DNA of 8,794 nt from positions 1 to 8,794 of the forward strand of contig SLKH01000354.1 of NCBI GenBank assembly GCA_007134665.1. The letters run 5' to 3'. This DNA comes from Balneolaceae bacterium. GTDB lineage: Bacteria; Bacteroidota; Rhodothermia; Balneolales; Balneolaceae. The translations under genes and the position numbers were made by a program. The notes under the pieces are model-generated. The model was not told the origin of the DNA and searched no databases. It saw only the letters and a list, made by a program, of their open reading frames with translations. This document shows positions 1 through 6,738 of the stretch, in pieces (positions within the stretch are counted from its first letter, which is position 1; each line of letters begins with the position of its first letter).

Positions 1-23
1 CTAACTGATCGTTTAATTTTTTC

Positions 24-548
24 TTAACCTTCAAATACTTTCTTTACACTGACTCCCCTGCGCTGGGCAACTTCCAGCGGATCTGTAAGTTGTTTCAACG
101 CTTCAAATGCAGCCTTAACCATGTTATGAGGGTTTGAAGAACCAACAGATTTTGACAGAATATTGTGAATTCCACAAACATCAAGCAAGGATTTGACAGC
201 ACCACCTGCAATAACTCCGGTACCTTCCGATGCAGGCCTCAGTACAACCTGGCCGGCACCTGCCTTACCAACTACATCGTGATGTATGGATCCCGTTTTG
301 GTAATCGGAATTCTAATCAGGTTCTTCTTTGCATTATCAAATCCTTTTTGAATTGCATCGGAAACTTCATTGGCTTTACCAAGACCATGGCCAACCACAC
401 CTTCTCCGTTACCAACTACAACAATTGCATTAAAACCGAATCGTCGGCCACCTTTTACCACTTTTGAAACCCGGTTGATATGAACCAGTTTTTCCTCAAG
501 GTTCAGGTTTGCAGCCGGGATATTATGTTTTCTTCTGACTTTTGGCAT
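24..548 (-). CDS. rpsE: 30S ribosomal protein S5
   Basis: S5 is near the decoding site and mRNA entry, works with S3 and S4 in accuracy and mRNA unwinding, and is the target of spectinomycin-resistance changes. The 174-residue product has an N-terminal double-stranded-RNA-binding-like domain with VSKVVKGGRRFGFNAIVVV (27-45) and GHGLGKANEV (53-62). The C-terminal domain has LRPASEGTGVIAGGAVK (103-119) and GSSNPHNMVKA (136-146). The loop VSKVVKGGRR is where spectinomycin-resistance changes lie in E. coli; it shows no deletion. It starts with ATG and stops at TAA (24-26). The remaining 23 bases to the edge hold no ATG on this strand, so rpmD, the expected next gene, starts outside the window. 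Confidence 0.98.
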   Translation of the reverse strand: MPKVRRKHNIPAANLNLEEKLVHINRVSKVVKGGRRFGFNAIVVVGNGEGVVGHGLGKANEVSDAIQKGFDNAKKNLIRIPITKTGSIHHDVVGKAGAGQVVLRPASEGTGVIAGGAVKSLLDVCGIHNILSKSVGSSNPHNMVKAAFEALKQLTDPLEVAQRRGVSVKKVFEG

Positions 549-562
549 AATCTTAATTCATT

Positions 563-931
563 TTAGAGATCTATTCCACCTTCACGTGCACCTTCAGCAA
601 CAGCTTTAACAATTCCATGATATTTGTAACCACTTCGGTCAAATACCGCTTTATTGATACCCTGATCTGCTGCAGTTTTGGCAAGTTCGCTTGCCAACAC
701 CTTTGCCTGTTCAATACCGCTTTTACCTTTCAAATCATTTTTAAAGGCCTCAGAGTTGGAAGATACGCCAATTAACGTTTTTCCATCCAGGTCATTAATA
801 AGCTGGAGATGAACATGCTTGTTGCTTTTATACACAGCAAGCCTCGGGCGGTCAGCGGTGCCTCTGATGGTTGACCGAATTCTTTTCCGGATTTTGTTTC
901 TGCGTTCATTTTTAAATTTGTTTCTATCCAT
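563..931 (-). CDS. rplR: 50S ribosomal protein L18
   Basis: L18 binds 5S rRNA together with L5 and attaches it to the central protuberance. I start it at ATG (929-931), giving 122 residues and MDRNKFKNERRNKIRKRIRS. A GTG directly before (932-934) would add one Met, and neither has a Shine-Dalgarno, so the choice is slight. Motifs are the basic N-terminal arm, then TADRPRLAVYKSNKH (25-39). The C-terminal signature FDRSGYKYHGIVKAVAEGAREGG is present (key residues FDRxGYKYHG). It ends in IDL where many L18 proteins end in a Phe. It lies 14 bases before rpsE. Confidence 0.96.
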   Translation of the reverse strand: MDRNKFKNERRNKIRKRIRSTIRGTADRPRLAVYKSNKHVHLQLINDLDGKTLIGVSSNSEAFKNDLKGKSGIEQAKVLASELAKTAADQGINKAVFDRSGYKYHGIVKAVAEGAREGGIDL

Positions 932-944
932 CACTCACATTCTG

Positions 945-1499
945 TTATTTAGCGGCAGATTTACCTGCTTTTCTTCTGATTCGTTCATCAACATATCGAA
1001 TTCCTTTCCCTTTATACGGTTCCGGTTTTCTCAATGATCGAATTTTTGCAGCAACCTGGCCAACCATTTCCTTGTTGATCCCGCTGATTTTAATCACGGG
1101 GTTTTTCCGGGATTTCGTATCTACTTCCAGTGTAATATCATCCGGGGGTACAAAATAGATCGGGTGAGAATAACCGAGGTTTAATTCAAGGACATTCCCA
1201 TTTAGCATTGCACGATATCCCACGCCAATGATTTCAAGCTGTTTAACATAACCTTCACTGACACCGGTTACCATGTTATTGATCAGCGACCGATACAACC
1301 CATGTAAAGAACGGTTTTCTTTGGTATCCGTGCTTCTTTTAACAATAATTTCATTGTTATTTTTTTCAACAATAATATCCGGATGCAGCCTTAGTGTATC
1401 AGAACCCTTTTCGCCTTTCACCGTAACTACATTATCGGCGTCAAGACTGAATTCCACTTTATCACTTAACGGTACCGGTTGATTTCCTATTCTAGACAT
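945..1499 (-). CDS. rplF: 50S ribosomal protein L6
   Basis: L6 has two related domains and lies near the sarcin-ricin loop and the GTPase-associated region where EF-Tu and EF-G bind. The 184-residue sequence starts MSRIGNQPVPLSDKV and has the first domain to about residue 80. The second-domain start EGYVKQLEIIGVGYRA (82-97) follows, and then the signature KPEPYKGKGIRY (158-169) and RRKAGKSAAK at the end. This is the normal length. The ATG is 17 bases after rpsH, preceded by a run of A with no Shine-Dalgarno. It ends 10 bases before the GTG (13 before the ATG) at the head of rplR. Confidence 0.98.
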   Translation of the reverse strand: MSRIGNQPVPLSDKVEFSLDADNVVTVKGEKGSDTLRLHPDIIVEKNNNEIIVKRSTDTKENRSLHGLYRSLINNMVTGVSEGYVKQLEIIGVGYRAMLNGNVLELNLGYSHPIYFVPPDDITLEVDTKSRKNPVIKISGINKEMVGQVAAKIRSLRKPEPYKGKGIRYVDERIRRKAGKSAAK

Positions 1500-1516
1500 T
1501 TTTTTAGAATCTTGAA

Positions 1517-1912
1517 TTAATAGATGCTGCAGAGAACTTCTCCGCCTACATTCAATTTTTTCGCCTCTTTATCAGTCATAACTCCACGAGAGGTCGAAAG
1601 TATCACTATTCCGAGTCCGTTTAATGAACGGGGGATTTCCGTTGAATCACAATATTTACGGAGACCAGGCTTTGAAATACGCTTGATATGACGAATGACG
1701 GGTAATCCGTATGCATCATATTTAAGAAACAGACGCAATACGCCCTGTTTATCATCCTCGATATCGATATACCTGCTGATATATCCTTTATCAACCAATA
1801 TTTTGGTCATAGCCCGTTTTAATTTTGAAGCAGGGATATCTACCCTTCTGTGGCCGGCACGTTGTGCATTACGAATGCGGGCCAAATAATCTGCAATAGG
1901 ATCAGTGTGCAT
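1517..1912 (-). CDS. rpsH: 30S ribosomal protein S8
   Basis: S8 is a primary 16S rRNA-binding protein of the 30S platform; in E. coli it represses the spc operon by binding the rplE leader. The 131-residue product begins MHTDPIADYLARIRNA, with one extra His relative to the common MTDPIADYL. The C-terminal RNA-binding signature LNGLGIVILSTSRGVMT (97-113) and the closing GGEVLCSIY are present. The start is ATG, 18 bases after rpsN, with a distant GGAG ten bases before it. I did not recognise an S8-binding helix near rplE, though that needs a structure comparison. Confidence 0.98.
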   Translation of the reverse strand: MHTDPIADYLARIRNAQRAGHRRVDIPASKLKRAMTKILVDKGYISRYIDIEDDKQGVLRLFLKYDAYGLPVIRHIKRISKPGLRKYCDSTEIPRSLNGLGIVILSTSRGVMTDKEAKKLNVGGEVLCSIY

Positions 1913-1930
1913 AAAATCTATTCTCCAGTT

Positions 1931-2200
1931 TTACCAGCTTGCTTTTCTAACGCCGGGTATTTTTCCTTCAAGTGCAAGTTCACGAAATTTAATCCGTGAA
2001 ATGCCATATTTACTGATGTATCCGCGAGACCTGCCTGTAATATTACATCTGTTTCTAACCCGGGTTGGGCTGGCATTTCTCGGTAATTTTTGCAACGCTT
2101 CATAGTCACCTGCTTCTTTGAGCTTGCGACGTTTTTCGGCGTATTTTTCTACAGTTTCTTTTCTTTTTTTATTTCTCGCTATCCAGGATTTCTTAGCCAT
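1931..2200 (-). CDS. rpsN: 30S ribosomal protein S14, zinc-free 89-residue form
   Basis: S14 is a late-binding protein of the 30S head. I start it at the ATG at 2198-2200, giving MAKKSWIARNKKRK and 89 residues, the normal length of the long form. The open frame continues 18 codons further upstream into rplE, but those residues match nothing in the family. The C-terminal signature RCNITGRSRGYISKYGISR (51-69) is present. There is only one Cys (52), so it is the type lacking the two CxxC zinc ligands, which does not require zinc. Upstream is an A-rich AAGAAAAGAAGAA tract rather than a clear Shine-Dalgarno. Confidence 0.97.
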   Translation of the reverse strand: MAKKSWIARNKKRKETVEKYAEKRRKLKEAGDYEALQKLPRNASPTRVRNRCNITGRSRGYISKYGISRIKFRELALEGKIPGVRKASW

Positions 2201-2219
2201 GGGTAATTCTTCTTTTCTT

Positions 2220-2777
2220 TTATTGTAAATCTCTTTTAACGAAAGGCATGCCAAAATGCTTTAGCAATGCATATGCCTGTTCATCTGTCTCTGCCGTTGT
2301 CACAAATGTGATATCCATTCCATGCAGTTTATCCACTTTATCAACATCAATTTCAGGGAATATCGTGTGCTCCTTTATGCCAAGTGTATAATTTCCGCGG
2401 CCGTCAAAACTTTTATCAGGCACTCCCTGAAAGTCGCGAGTACGCGGCAGTGCAAGATTAATCAACCGGTCAATAAATTCATACATTACTTTCTTTCTAA
2501 GTGTAACCTTGCACCCTATCGGTACACCTTCACGAAGTTTAAAGTTTGATATCGATTTCTTTGCTTTTGTGGTAACAGGCCTTTGTCCTGTAATTGCGGC
2601 AACATTAGATGTTACAGAATCCAGGAGTTTAGCATTTTCAATAGCTTCTCCAACACCAACATTAATCACAATTTTCTGGAGTCTTGGCACAGCCATTTTA
2701 TTTTCCAAACTAAACTCTTCCATGAGTTTAGGATGGATCTCCTCTTTGTATGCTTTATATAATCTTGCTTCAGCCAT
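2220..2777 (-). CDS. rplE: 50S ribosomal protein L5
   Basis: L5 binds 5S rRNA in the central protuberance, contacts S13 in a bridge and touches the P-site tRNA. The 185-residue sequence has VPRLQKIVINVGVGEA (30-45), the region TGQRPVTTKAKKSISNFKLR (63-82) and GCKVTLRKKVMYEFIDRL (88-105). Next come LPRTRDFQG (110-118), FDGRGNYTLGIKEH (124-137) and the C-terminal strand MDITFVTTAETDEQAYALL (154-172). Length and motifs are normal. It starts with ATG, 13 bases after rplX. The gap to the next start, rpsN, is 19 bases. Confidence 0.98.
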   Translation of the reverse strand: MAEARLYKAYKEEIHPKLMEEFSLENKMAVPRLQKIVINVGVGEAIENAKLLDSVTSNVAAITGQRPVTTKAKKSISNFKLREGVPIGCKVTLRKKVMYEFIDRLINLALPRTRDFQGVPDKSFDGRGNYTLGIKEHTIFPEIDVDKVDKLHGMDITFVTTAETDEQAYALLKHFGMPFVKRDLQ

Positions 2778-2790
2778 TTTTCGTCAATTC

Positions 2791-3144
2791 CTATTTGTCA
2801 ATTATTTCACCACTAACTTTTGCGTATCTGACCCATCGCCCGCCACCTTCTTCATCAACTCTTTTCCTGCCTGTTCTGGTCGGTTCATCTGTGGTCGGAT
2901 CAATAACCATAACATTTGATACATGAATTGGAGCTTCTTTGGTCAGCCGGCCACCCTGCGGGTTTTCCTGCGTTGGCTTTTCATGATGTGTACGCATGTT
3001 AATACCTTCTACAAGAACACGATCCCGTGCAGGAAATACAGCCAATACCCGGCCGTTCTTACCCTTGTCATTTCCGGCAATAACCATAACGTCATCACCT
3101 TTTTTAACGTGTAATTTCTTGCGCTTGTTATACTTTCTTGGCAT
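2791..3144 (-). CDS. rplX: 50S ribosomal protein L24
   Basis: L24 is one of the two initiators of 50S assembly and sits near the tunnel exit. The 117-residue product has a KOW motif, VKKGDDVMVIAGNDKGKNGR (13-32), followed by VLVEGINMRTHHEKP (43-57) and HVSNVMVIDP (74-83). It is about a dozen residues longer than E. coli L24 (104), with the extra in the C-terminal part around RVDEEGGGRWVRYAK; I take this as normal lineage variation. The ATG is 12 bases after rplN, behind AAGGA that overlaps the rplN stop at 8-base spacing. Confidence 0.97.
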   Translation of the reverse strand: MPRKYNKRKKLHVKKGDDVMVIAGNDKGKNGRVLAVFPARDRVLVEGINMRTHHEKPTQENPQGGRLTKEAPIHVSNVMVIDPTTDEPTRTGRKRVDEEGGGRWVRYAKVSGEIIDK

Positions 3145-3156
3145 ATCTGATATCCT

Positions 3157-3525
3157 TTATAATACCTCTGGTGCCAGTGATACGATACGCATGAAATTGC
3201 GTTCACGAAGTTCTCTGGCTACAGGCCCGAATATCCGGGTTCCCACAGGCTCATTATCTTTATTAATGATTACAGCCGCATTTTCGTCAAACCGAATATA
3301 ACTTCCATCACGGCGACGAGTTTCTTTTTTTGTACGGACAACAACAGCAGTAACTACTTCACCTTTTTTTACCGTACCGCCTGGAATTGCCGTTTTTACA
3401 GAGCATGAAATGAGATCACCCACTCGTGCATAACGTCGTCTTGAATCGCCCAGAACTTTAATACACTGGACTTTCTTGGCTCCGCTATTATCGGCTACAT
3501 TTAATTTTGATTGCATTTGAATCAT
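3157..3525 (-). CDS. rplN: 50S ribosomal protein L14
   Basis: L14 lies at the subunit interface of the 50S, forms inter-subunit bridges and is the docking site of the silencing factor RsfS. The 122 residues equal the family's usual length. It starts MIQMQSKLNVADNSGAKKVQ and keeps the signature GGTVKKGEVVTAVVVRTKK (49-67). Further on are RRDGSYIRFDENAAVIIN (71-88) and the end GPVARELRERNFMRIVSLAPEVL (ending at 122; key residues ARELR). The ATG is 21 bases after rpsQ with only a distant AGGT upstream. This is the point where E. coli's separate spc operon would begin, but the 21-base gap is too short for an obvious promoter, so the two operons look fused. Confidence 0.98.
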   Translation of the reverse strand: MIQMQSKLNVADNSGAKKVQCIKVLGDSRRRYARVGDLISCSVKTAIPGGTVKKGEVVTAVVVRTKKETRRRDGSYIRFDENAAVIINKDNEPVGTRIFGPVARELRERNFMRIVSLAPEVL

Positions 3526-3546
3526 GAGTCGTACCTAAATCTGTCG

Positions 3547-3810
3547 TTATTTTGCACGTTCAAGTACTTCTACCAAGCGCCATGATTTGCGTTTGGAGAG
3601 TGGACGTGTGGACATGATAAGAACGGTATCTCCGGCATTAGCCTCGTTATTCTCATCATGAGCCATATATTTAGTCGTCTTTGTAATAAATTTGTCGTAA
3701 ATCGAGTGTTTAATCTGTCGATCTACTGCAACGGTTATACTTTTATCCATGCGATCGCTGACCACACGGCCCGTTCTAGTTCTTCGTTGTGCTCTTTCTG
3801 CTTGTGCCAT
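3547..3810 (-). CDS. rpsQ: 30S ribosomal protein S17
   Basis: S17 is a primary 16S rRNA-binding protein with an OB fold in the 30S body. The 87-residue sequence shows the early strand RTGRVVSDRMDKSITVAVD (12-30), the helix-loop KHSIYDKFITKTTKYMAHDE (34-53), and the signature GDTVLIMSTRPLSKRKSWRL (60-79). Ser67 replaces the commonly seen Glu in the xETRPLSK part, a minor variation. The start is ATG, five bases after the rpmC stop, with no Shine-Dalgarno, consistent with re-initiation after rpmC. Confidence 0.97.
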   Translation of the reverse strand: MAQAERAQRRTRTGRVVSDRMDKSITVAVDRQIKHSIYDKFITKTTKYMAHDENNEANAGDTVLIMSTRPLSKRKSWRLVEVLERAK

Positions 3811-3815
3811 ATTCG

Positions 3816-4013
3816 TTATTCAGCACTTTGTTTTTCATTAATAATCGTTTTAATCCGGGCAATTTCACGCCTGGTCATTTTCAGGCGATTTGGGTTTTCC
3901 AATTGCCCTGCTACTGCTTTATTAAATCTGAGATCTTCAAGCAGTTCCATCTCGTCTTTCAGACGAGCATGTAATTCAGTATCCGACAGTTCCCTTAATT
4001 CATGAGCTTTCAT
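3816..4013 (-). CDS. rpmC: 50S ribosomal protein L29
   Basis: L29 is a small two-helix protein at the tunnel exit rim beside L23, close to where trigger factor binds. The 65-residue product has helix one, KAHELRELSDTELHARLKDE (2-21), and then the family signature LRFNKAVAGQLENPNRLK with the second helix MTRREIARIKTII (about 46-58). This is normal length and layout. It starts with ATG behind the good GAGGT site, and its stop lies five bases before rpsQ, so the two are probably translated together. Confidence 0.96.
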   Translation of the reverse strand: MKAHELRELSDTELHARLKDEMELLEDLRFNKAVAGQLENPNRLKMTRREIARIKTIINEKQSAE

Positions 4014-4019
4014 ATCTGT

Positions 4020-4024
4020 ACCTC
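4020..4024 (-). promoter_or_regulatory. Shine-Dalgarno site of rpmC (GAGGT)
   Basis: On the transcribed strand GAGGT is followed by ACAGAT and then the rpmC ATG, a six-base spacing that is near ideal for pairing with the 16S rRNA tail. It is the best such site in the window; nearly all other genes have no comparable match. A second weaker candidate is AAGGA overlapping the rplN stop, eight bases before rplX. Confidence 0.6.
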
Positions 4025-4026
4025 AA

Positions 4027-4449
4027 TCAATGGCCGTCATAGTCGCGGCGCATCACAAATTTTGTTTTAATTGGTAATTTATGTGAAGCCCTTCTCATTG
4101 CTTCCCTGGCTTTGTCTTCAGTTACACCTGAAATTTCAAACAAAATCCGGCCAGGTTTAACTGCAGCTACAAAATGATCCAACGCACCCTTACCTTTACC
4201 CATCCTTGTTTCTGCCGGTTTGCTGGTCATTGGCCTGTCAGGAAATATTCTGATAAATGTCTGTCCATCACGCTGAAGGGTTCTTGCTATGGCAATCCGG
4301 CAGGCTTCAATCTGACGGGATGTGATGAACTTTGGCTCAAGAGCTTTTAGTCCAAAACTTCCAAATGCGAGAGTATGACCGCGCTGAGCATTTCCTTTCA
4401 GGTTATCACGATGTACACGTCGGCGTTTTATTCTTTTTGGTTCAAGCAT
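4027..4449 (-). CDS. rplP: 50S ribosomal protein L16
   Basis: L16 supports the A-site tRNA and the peptidyl-transferase centre and joins late in 50S assembly. The 140-residue product begins MLEPKRIKRRRVHR, close to the usual MLxPKRxKxR. It has the central RQIEACRIAIART helix (45-57), then FIRIFPDRP (65-73) and RMGKGKG (82-88). Arg82 aligns with E. coli Arg81, which is hydroxylated there by the oxygenase YcfD; the residue is present, but modification cannot be inferred. The C-terminus keeps ASHKLPIKTKFV. The ATG is 16 bases after rpsC, with a weak AGGA upstream. Its TGA is 13 bases before rpmC. Confidence 0.98.
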   Translation of the reverse strand: MLEPKRIKRRRVHRDNLKGNAQRGHTLAFGSFGLKALEPKFITSRQIEACRIAIARTLQRDGQTFIRIFPDRPMTSKPAETRMGKGKGALDHFVAAVKPGRILFEISGVTEDKAREAMRRASHKLPIKTKFVMRRDYDGH

Positions 4450-4465
4450 AATTCCTAATCAACAT

Positions 4466-5209
4466 TTAGTTACTACGGCTTTTCCGTCGAGAACGTCTTG
4501 ATTTACGGTTATCCGAACCACCACGACGTTTTCTTTTCGGTTCATCGTCTTTTTCAGCCTTTGTACCCGGACTGAGATCGACATCGCCAATTATTTCACC
4601 TTTAAAAATCCAGACAGTCACTCCAATGGAACCGTAAATGGTGTTGGCGGTTGTATTAGAATAGTCAATATCCGCTCTTAAAGTATGGAGTGGAATCCTG
4701 CCCTCTTTATACTGTTCGGTTCGTGCCATCTCTGCACCTCCCAAACGTCCGGCACAACGTACCTTAATTCCTTTAGCACCCATTCTCATTGCAGAAGAAA
4801 TTGCTGTCTTCATAGCTCTTCTAAAAGAGATACGAGCTTCCAGTTGCTGAGCGATATTTTGTGCTACAAGACTCGCATCCAGTTCTGGCCTTTTAATTTC
4901 ACTGACATTAATCTGAACTTCCTTGCTGGTAATCTTTTTCAACTCTTCACGAAGCAATTCAATCTGCTCGCCACCCTTGCCTATAATAACTCCCGGGCGT
5001 GAAGTATTTAAAGTGAGAAGGATCCGTTTTGGTGTCCGTTCTATAATTACGTTGGAGAGTCCGCCGTTTTTAAGCCTTGTCTCCAGATATTCACGAAGTT
5101 TATTGTCTTCCAGTAACATCGCCGGTTCATTCTCTTCAGAATACCAGTTGGAATCCCACCCTTTGATGATACCAAGTCTAAGTCCAGTTGGATTTGTTTT
5201 TTGTCCCAA
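4466..5209 (-). CDS. rpsC: 30S ribosomal protein S3 (TTG start)
   Basis: S3 lines the mRNA entry channel of the 30S head and, with S4 and S5, has mRNA helicase activity. The 247-residue protein has the usual MGQKTNP start, a type-2 KH domain with the loop IGKGGEQI (76-83), and the C-terminal S3 domain around GRLGGAEMARTE (154-165). Arg130, Arg131 and Lys134 match the helicase residues of E. coli (131, 132, 135). The start codon is TTG (5207-5209): the family begins exactly at MGQKTNP, and no ATG or GTG lies between it and the rplV stop 12 bases upstream. From about residue 218 there is a low-complexity basic tail rich in Lys, Arg and Ser, beyond the conserved core. No Shine-Dalgarno is seen. 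Confidence 0.98.
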   Translation of the reverse strand: MGQKTNPTGLRLGIIKGWDSNWYSEENEPAMLLEDNKLREYLETRLKNGGLSNVIIERTPKRILLTLNTSRPGVIIGKGGEQIELLREELKKITSKEVQINVSEIKRPELDASLVAQNIAQQLEARISFRRAMKTAISSAMRMGAKGIKVRCAGRLGGAEMARTEQYKEGRIPLHTLRADIDYSNTTANTIYGSIGVTVWIFKGEIIGDVDLSPGTKAEKDDEPKRKRRGGSDNRKSRRSRRKSRSN

Positions 5210-5221
5210 AATTCTGCCGGT

Positions 5222-5599
5222 TTATTCAGTTACAATTTCATCTTCCTGTTTCGCCACTACAACAGTAATGTGACTGCTGTGTTTGTTGATCCGGTTCGCA
5301 CGGCCCATAGCCCGGGGCTGAATCCGCTTCAGGGTAACACCCTTATCAATTGTGATTGTTTTTATAAAGAGCATATCATTATCTAATCGCTCCTCTTCAA
5401 ATCTGTCTCTTAAATTTGCAGCAGCTGATTTTATCACTTTGGATACATCTTCAGCTGAGCCTTTTTTCATAAATTCAAGTTGTTTCAGAGCCTTATCAAC
5501 CCTTTTCCCCCGGACAGCGTCTGCTACCAACCGTATTTTTCGGGGAGCTTTACGCAGATGTCTTTGAACAGCTTTTGCTTCAAAAATCGGCATTTCCAT
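5222..5599 (-). CDS. rplV: 50S ribosomal protein L22
   Basis: L22 spans the 50S from the surface to the exit tunnel; its long beta-hairpin forms the tunnel constriction with L4 and is the site of macrolide-resistance changes. The 125-residue product has the family core KAVQRHLRKAPRKIRLVAD (9-27), the AAANLRDR helix region (59-66), and the hairpin with KRIQPRAMGRANRI (91-104). This is followed by the closing HSSHITVVV (107-115). Two in-frame ATGs are available (5597-5599 and 5591-5593, giving MEMP or MP); I kept the first because it uses the whole open frame and lies 19 bases after rpsS, but the second is equally possible. The tail is acidic (KQEDEIVTE). Confidence 0.97.
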   Translation of the reverse strand: MEMPIFEAKAVQRHLRKAPRKIRLVADAVRGKRVDKALKQLEFMKKGSAEDVSKVIKSAAANLRDRFEEERLDNDMLFIKTITIDKGVTLKRIQPRAMGRANRINKHSSHITVVVAKQEDEIVTE

Positions 5600-5618
5600 T
5601 ATCTAATCAGTCTTTCAG

Positions 5619-5888
5619 TTATTTGGCTTTCTTCAACGGATGGCCACGGAATGTCCGGGTCGGTGCAAACTCACCCAACTTATGGCCTACCATATTTTCT
5701 GTAATGTAGACAGGTATGAACTGTTTTCCATTATGTACAGCAAGCGTCAACCCAACAAAATCGGGTGTTACCATTGAACTTCTGGACCAGGTTTTGATCA
5801 TTTTTTTCTTGCCGCTTTGATTCATTTCATCAATTTTCTTCTGCAGCTTATAGTGAACGTAAGGTCCTTTTTTTAATGAACGTGGCAT
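5619..5888 (-). CDS. rpsS: 30S ribosomal protein S19
   Basis: S19 forms a complex with S13 in the 30S head, near the A-site tRNA and the bridge to the 50S. The 89-residue sequence carries the standard MPRSLKKGPYV start. Near the middle is TWSRSSMVTPDFVGLTLAVHNG (from about residue 33; the key part is WSRSS...P). The C-terminal signature VGHKLGEFAPTRTFRGH (67-83) is complete. The start is an ATG five bases after the rplB stop with no Shine-Dalgarno. Nothing is missing or unusual. Confidence 0.98.
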   Translation of the reverse strand: MPRSLKKGPYVHYKLQKKIDEMNQSGKKKMIKTWSRSSMVTPDFVGLTLAVHNGKQFIPVYITENMVGHKLGEFAPTRTFRGHPLKKAK

Positions 5889-5893
5889 ATCAG

Positions 5894-6727
5894 TTACGCT
5901 TTTTTAGCTTTTCTTCTTCTTACAATAAATTTTGACGACAATTTTTTCTTGTTGCGGGTTTTCTTGCCCTTGGCAGATTGTCCCCACGGTGAACGCGGGT
6001 GGCCACCTGATGCTTTTCCTTCTCCTCCACCCATCGGGTGATCAACCGGGTTTTTGGCAACTCCACGTGTAATCGGTCGTCTGCCAAGCCATCTTGTTCT
6101 ACCGGCTTTTCCTTTAGTAGTATTAAAATGATCCGGATTACTTGTAGCACCAACAGTTGCATAACAGGTACCGAGAATCATTCTTACTTCACCAGAAGGA
6201 AGTTTTACAGTTACATATTTATCTGTCTTAGCTACCATCTGTGCAACCGTTCCGGCACTTCTGCAAAGCTGCCCGCCTTTTCCCGGCTCAAGTTCCACAT
6301 TATGGATAAATGTACCCGGAGGCATATTACGCATTGGCATAGAATTACCCGGATCCGGTGCTACACTTTCTCCACTGATTAATGTATCACCAACCTGGAT
6401 TTTATTTGGTGCAAGAATATATCTTTTTTCGCCATCTGCATAAGCAAGCAACGCGATTCGTGCAGTACGGTTCGGATCGTATTCAATCGTCTGTACTTTT
6501 GCCGGGATATCGTGCTTATTTCTTTTAAAATCGATAACACGAAGTTTTCTTTTATGTCCGCCTCCAATTCTGCGTGAGGTCATACGGCCGCGGTTATTCC
6601 GGCCACCACTCTTTGTAATCCCTTTTGTTTTTGATTTAAGCGGCTTGCTAACCGTAATGTCATCAAAAACCGGAGCGATTCGATGTCGCTGCCCGGGGGT
6701 AATAGGTTTAAGTTGCTTAGTAGGCAT
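5894..6727 (-). CDS. rplB: 50S ribosomal protein L2
   Basis: L2 is one of the most conserved 50S proteins, needed for subunit association and peptidyl-transferase activity. At 277 residues it has normal length. Visible are the N-terminal arm with GGRNNRGRMTSRRIGGGHKR (41-60), the two beta-barrel RNA-binding domains across the middle, and the conserved LCRSAGTVAQ segment (154-163). The C-terminal NPVDHPMGGGEG loop spans 226-237. Asp229 and His230 correspond to the essential E. coli Asp228 and His229. Met follows the DHP where E. coli has His (DHPH); I recall DHPM as common in Bacteroidota-like lineages. The Arg/Lys-rich tail KKTRNKK...RRRKAKKA is intact. It starts with ATG, 11 bases after rplW, without a Shine-Dalgarno. 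Confidence 0.99.
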   Translation of the reverse strand: MPTKQLKPITPGQRHRIAPVFDDITVSKPLKSKTKGITKSGGRNNRGRMTSRRIGGGHKRKLRVIDFKRNKHDIPAKVQTIEYDPNRTARIALLAYADGEKRYILAPNKIQVGDTLISGESVAPDPGNSMPMRNMPPGTFIHNVELEPGKGGQLCRSAGTVAQMVAKTDKYVTVKLPSGEVRMILGTCYATVGATSNPDHFNTTKGKAGRTRWLGRRPITRGVAKNPVDHPMGGGEGKASGGHPRSPWGQSAKGKKTRNKKKLSSKFIVRRRKAKKA

Positions 6728-6738
6728 AATTCAAAACC

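Noticed and set aside
1..23. Start of rpmD (L30) after rpsE
   Set aside because: No ATG, GTG or TTG occurs on the minus strand in these bases in a position that gives an L30-like N-terminus; the gene, if present, begins outside the window.
2201..2254. N-terminal extension of S14 by 18 codons
   Set aside because: The open frame continues upstream into rplE, but S14 proteins begin at MAKKS and the ATG at 2198-2200 gives exactly 89 residues.
2509..2919. Plus-strand open frame of 136 codons opposite rplE and rplX
   Set aside because: It is antisense to two conserved ribosomal-protein genes, has no recognisable family, and is explained by the codon structure of the opposite strand. The same holds for the other plus-strand frames, for example at 3658-4005, 4923-5273 and 6038-6382.
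3526..3546. Separate spc operon promoter between rpsQ and rplN
   Set aside because: The gap is only 21 bases and holds no promoter-like pair, so the S10 and spc gene sets look like one transcript.
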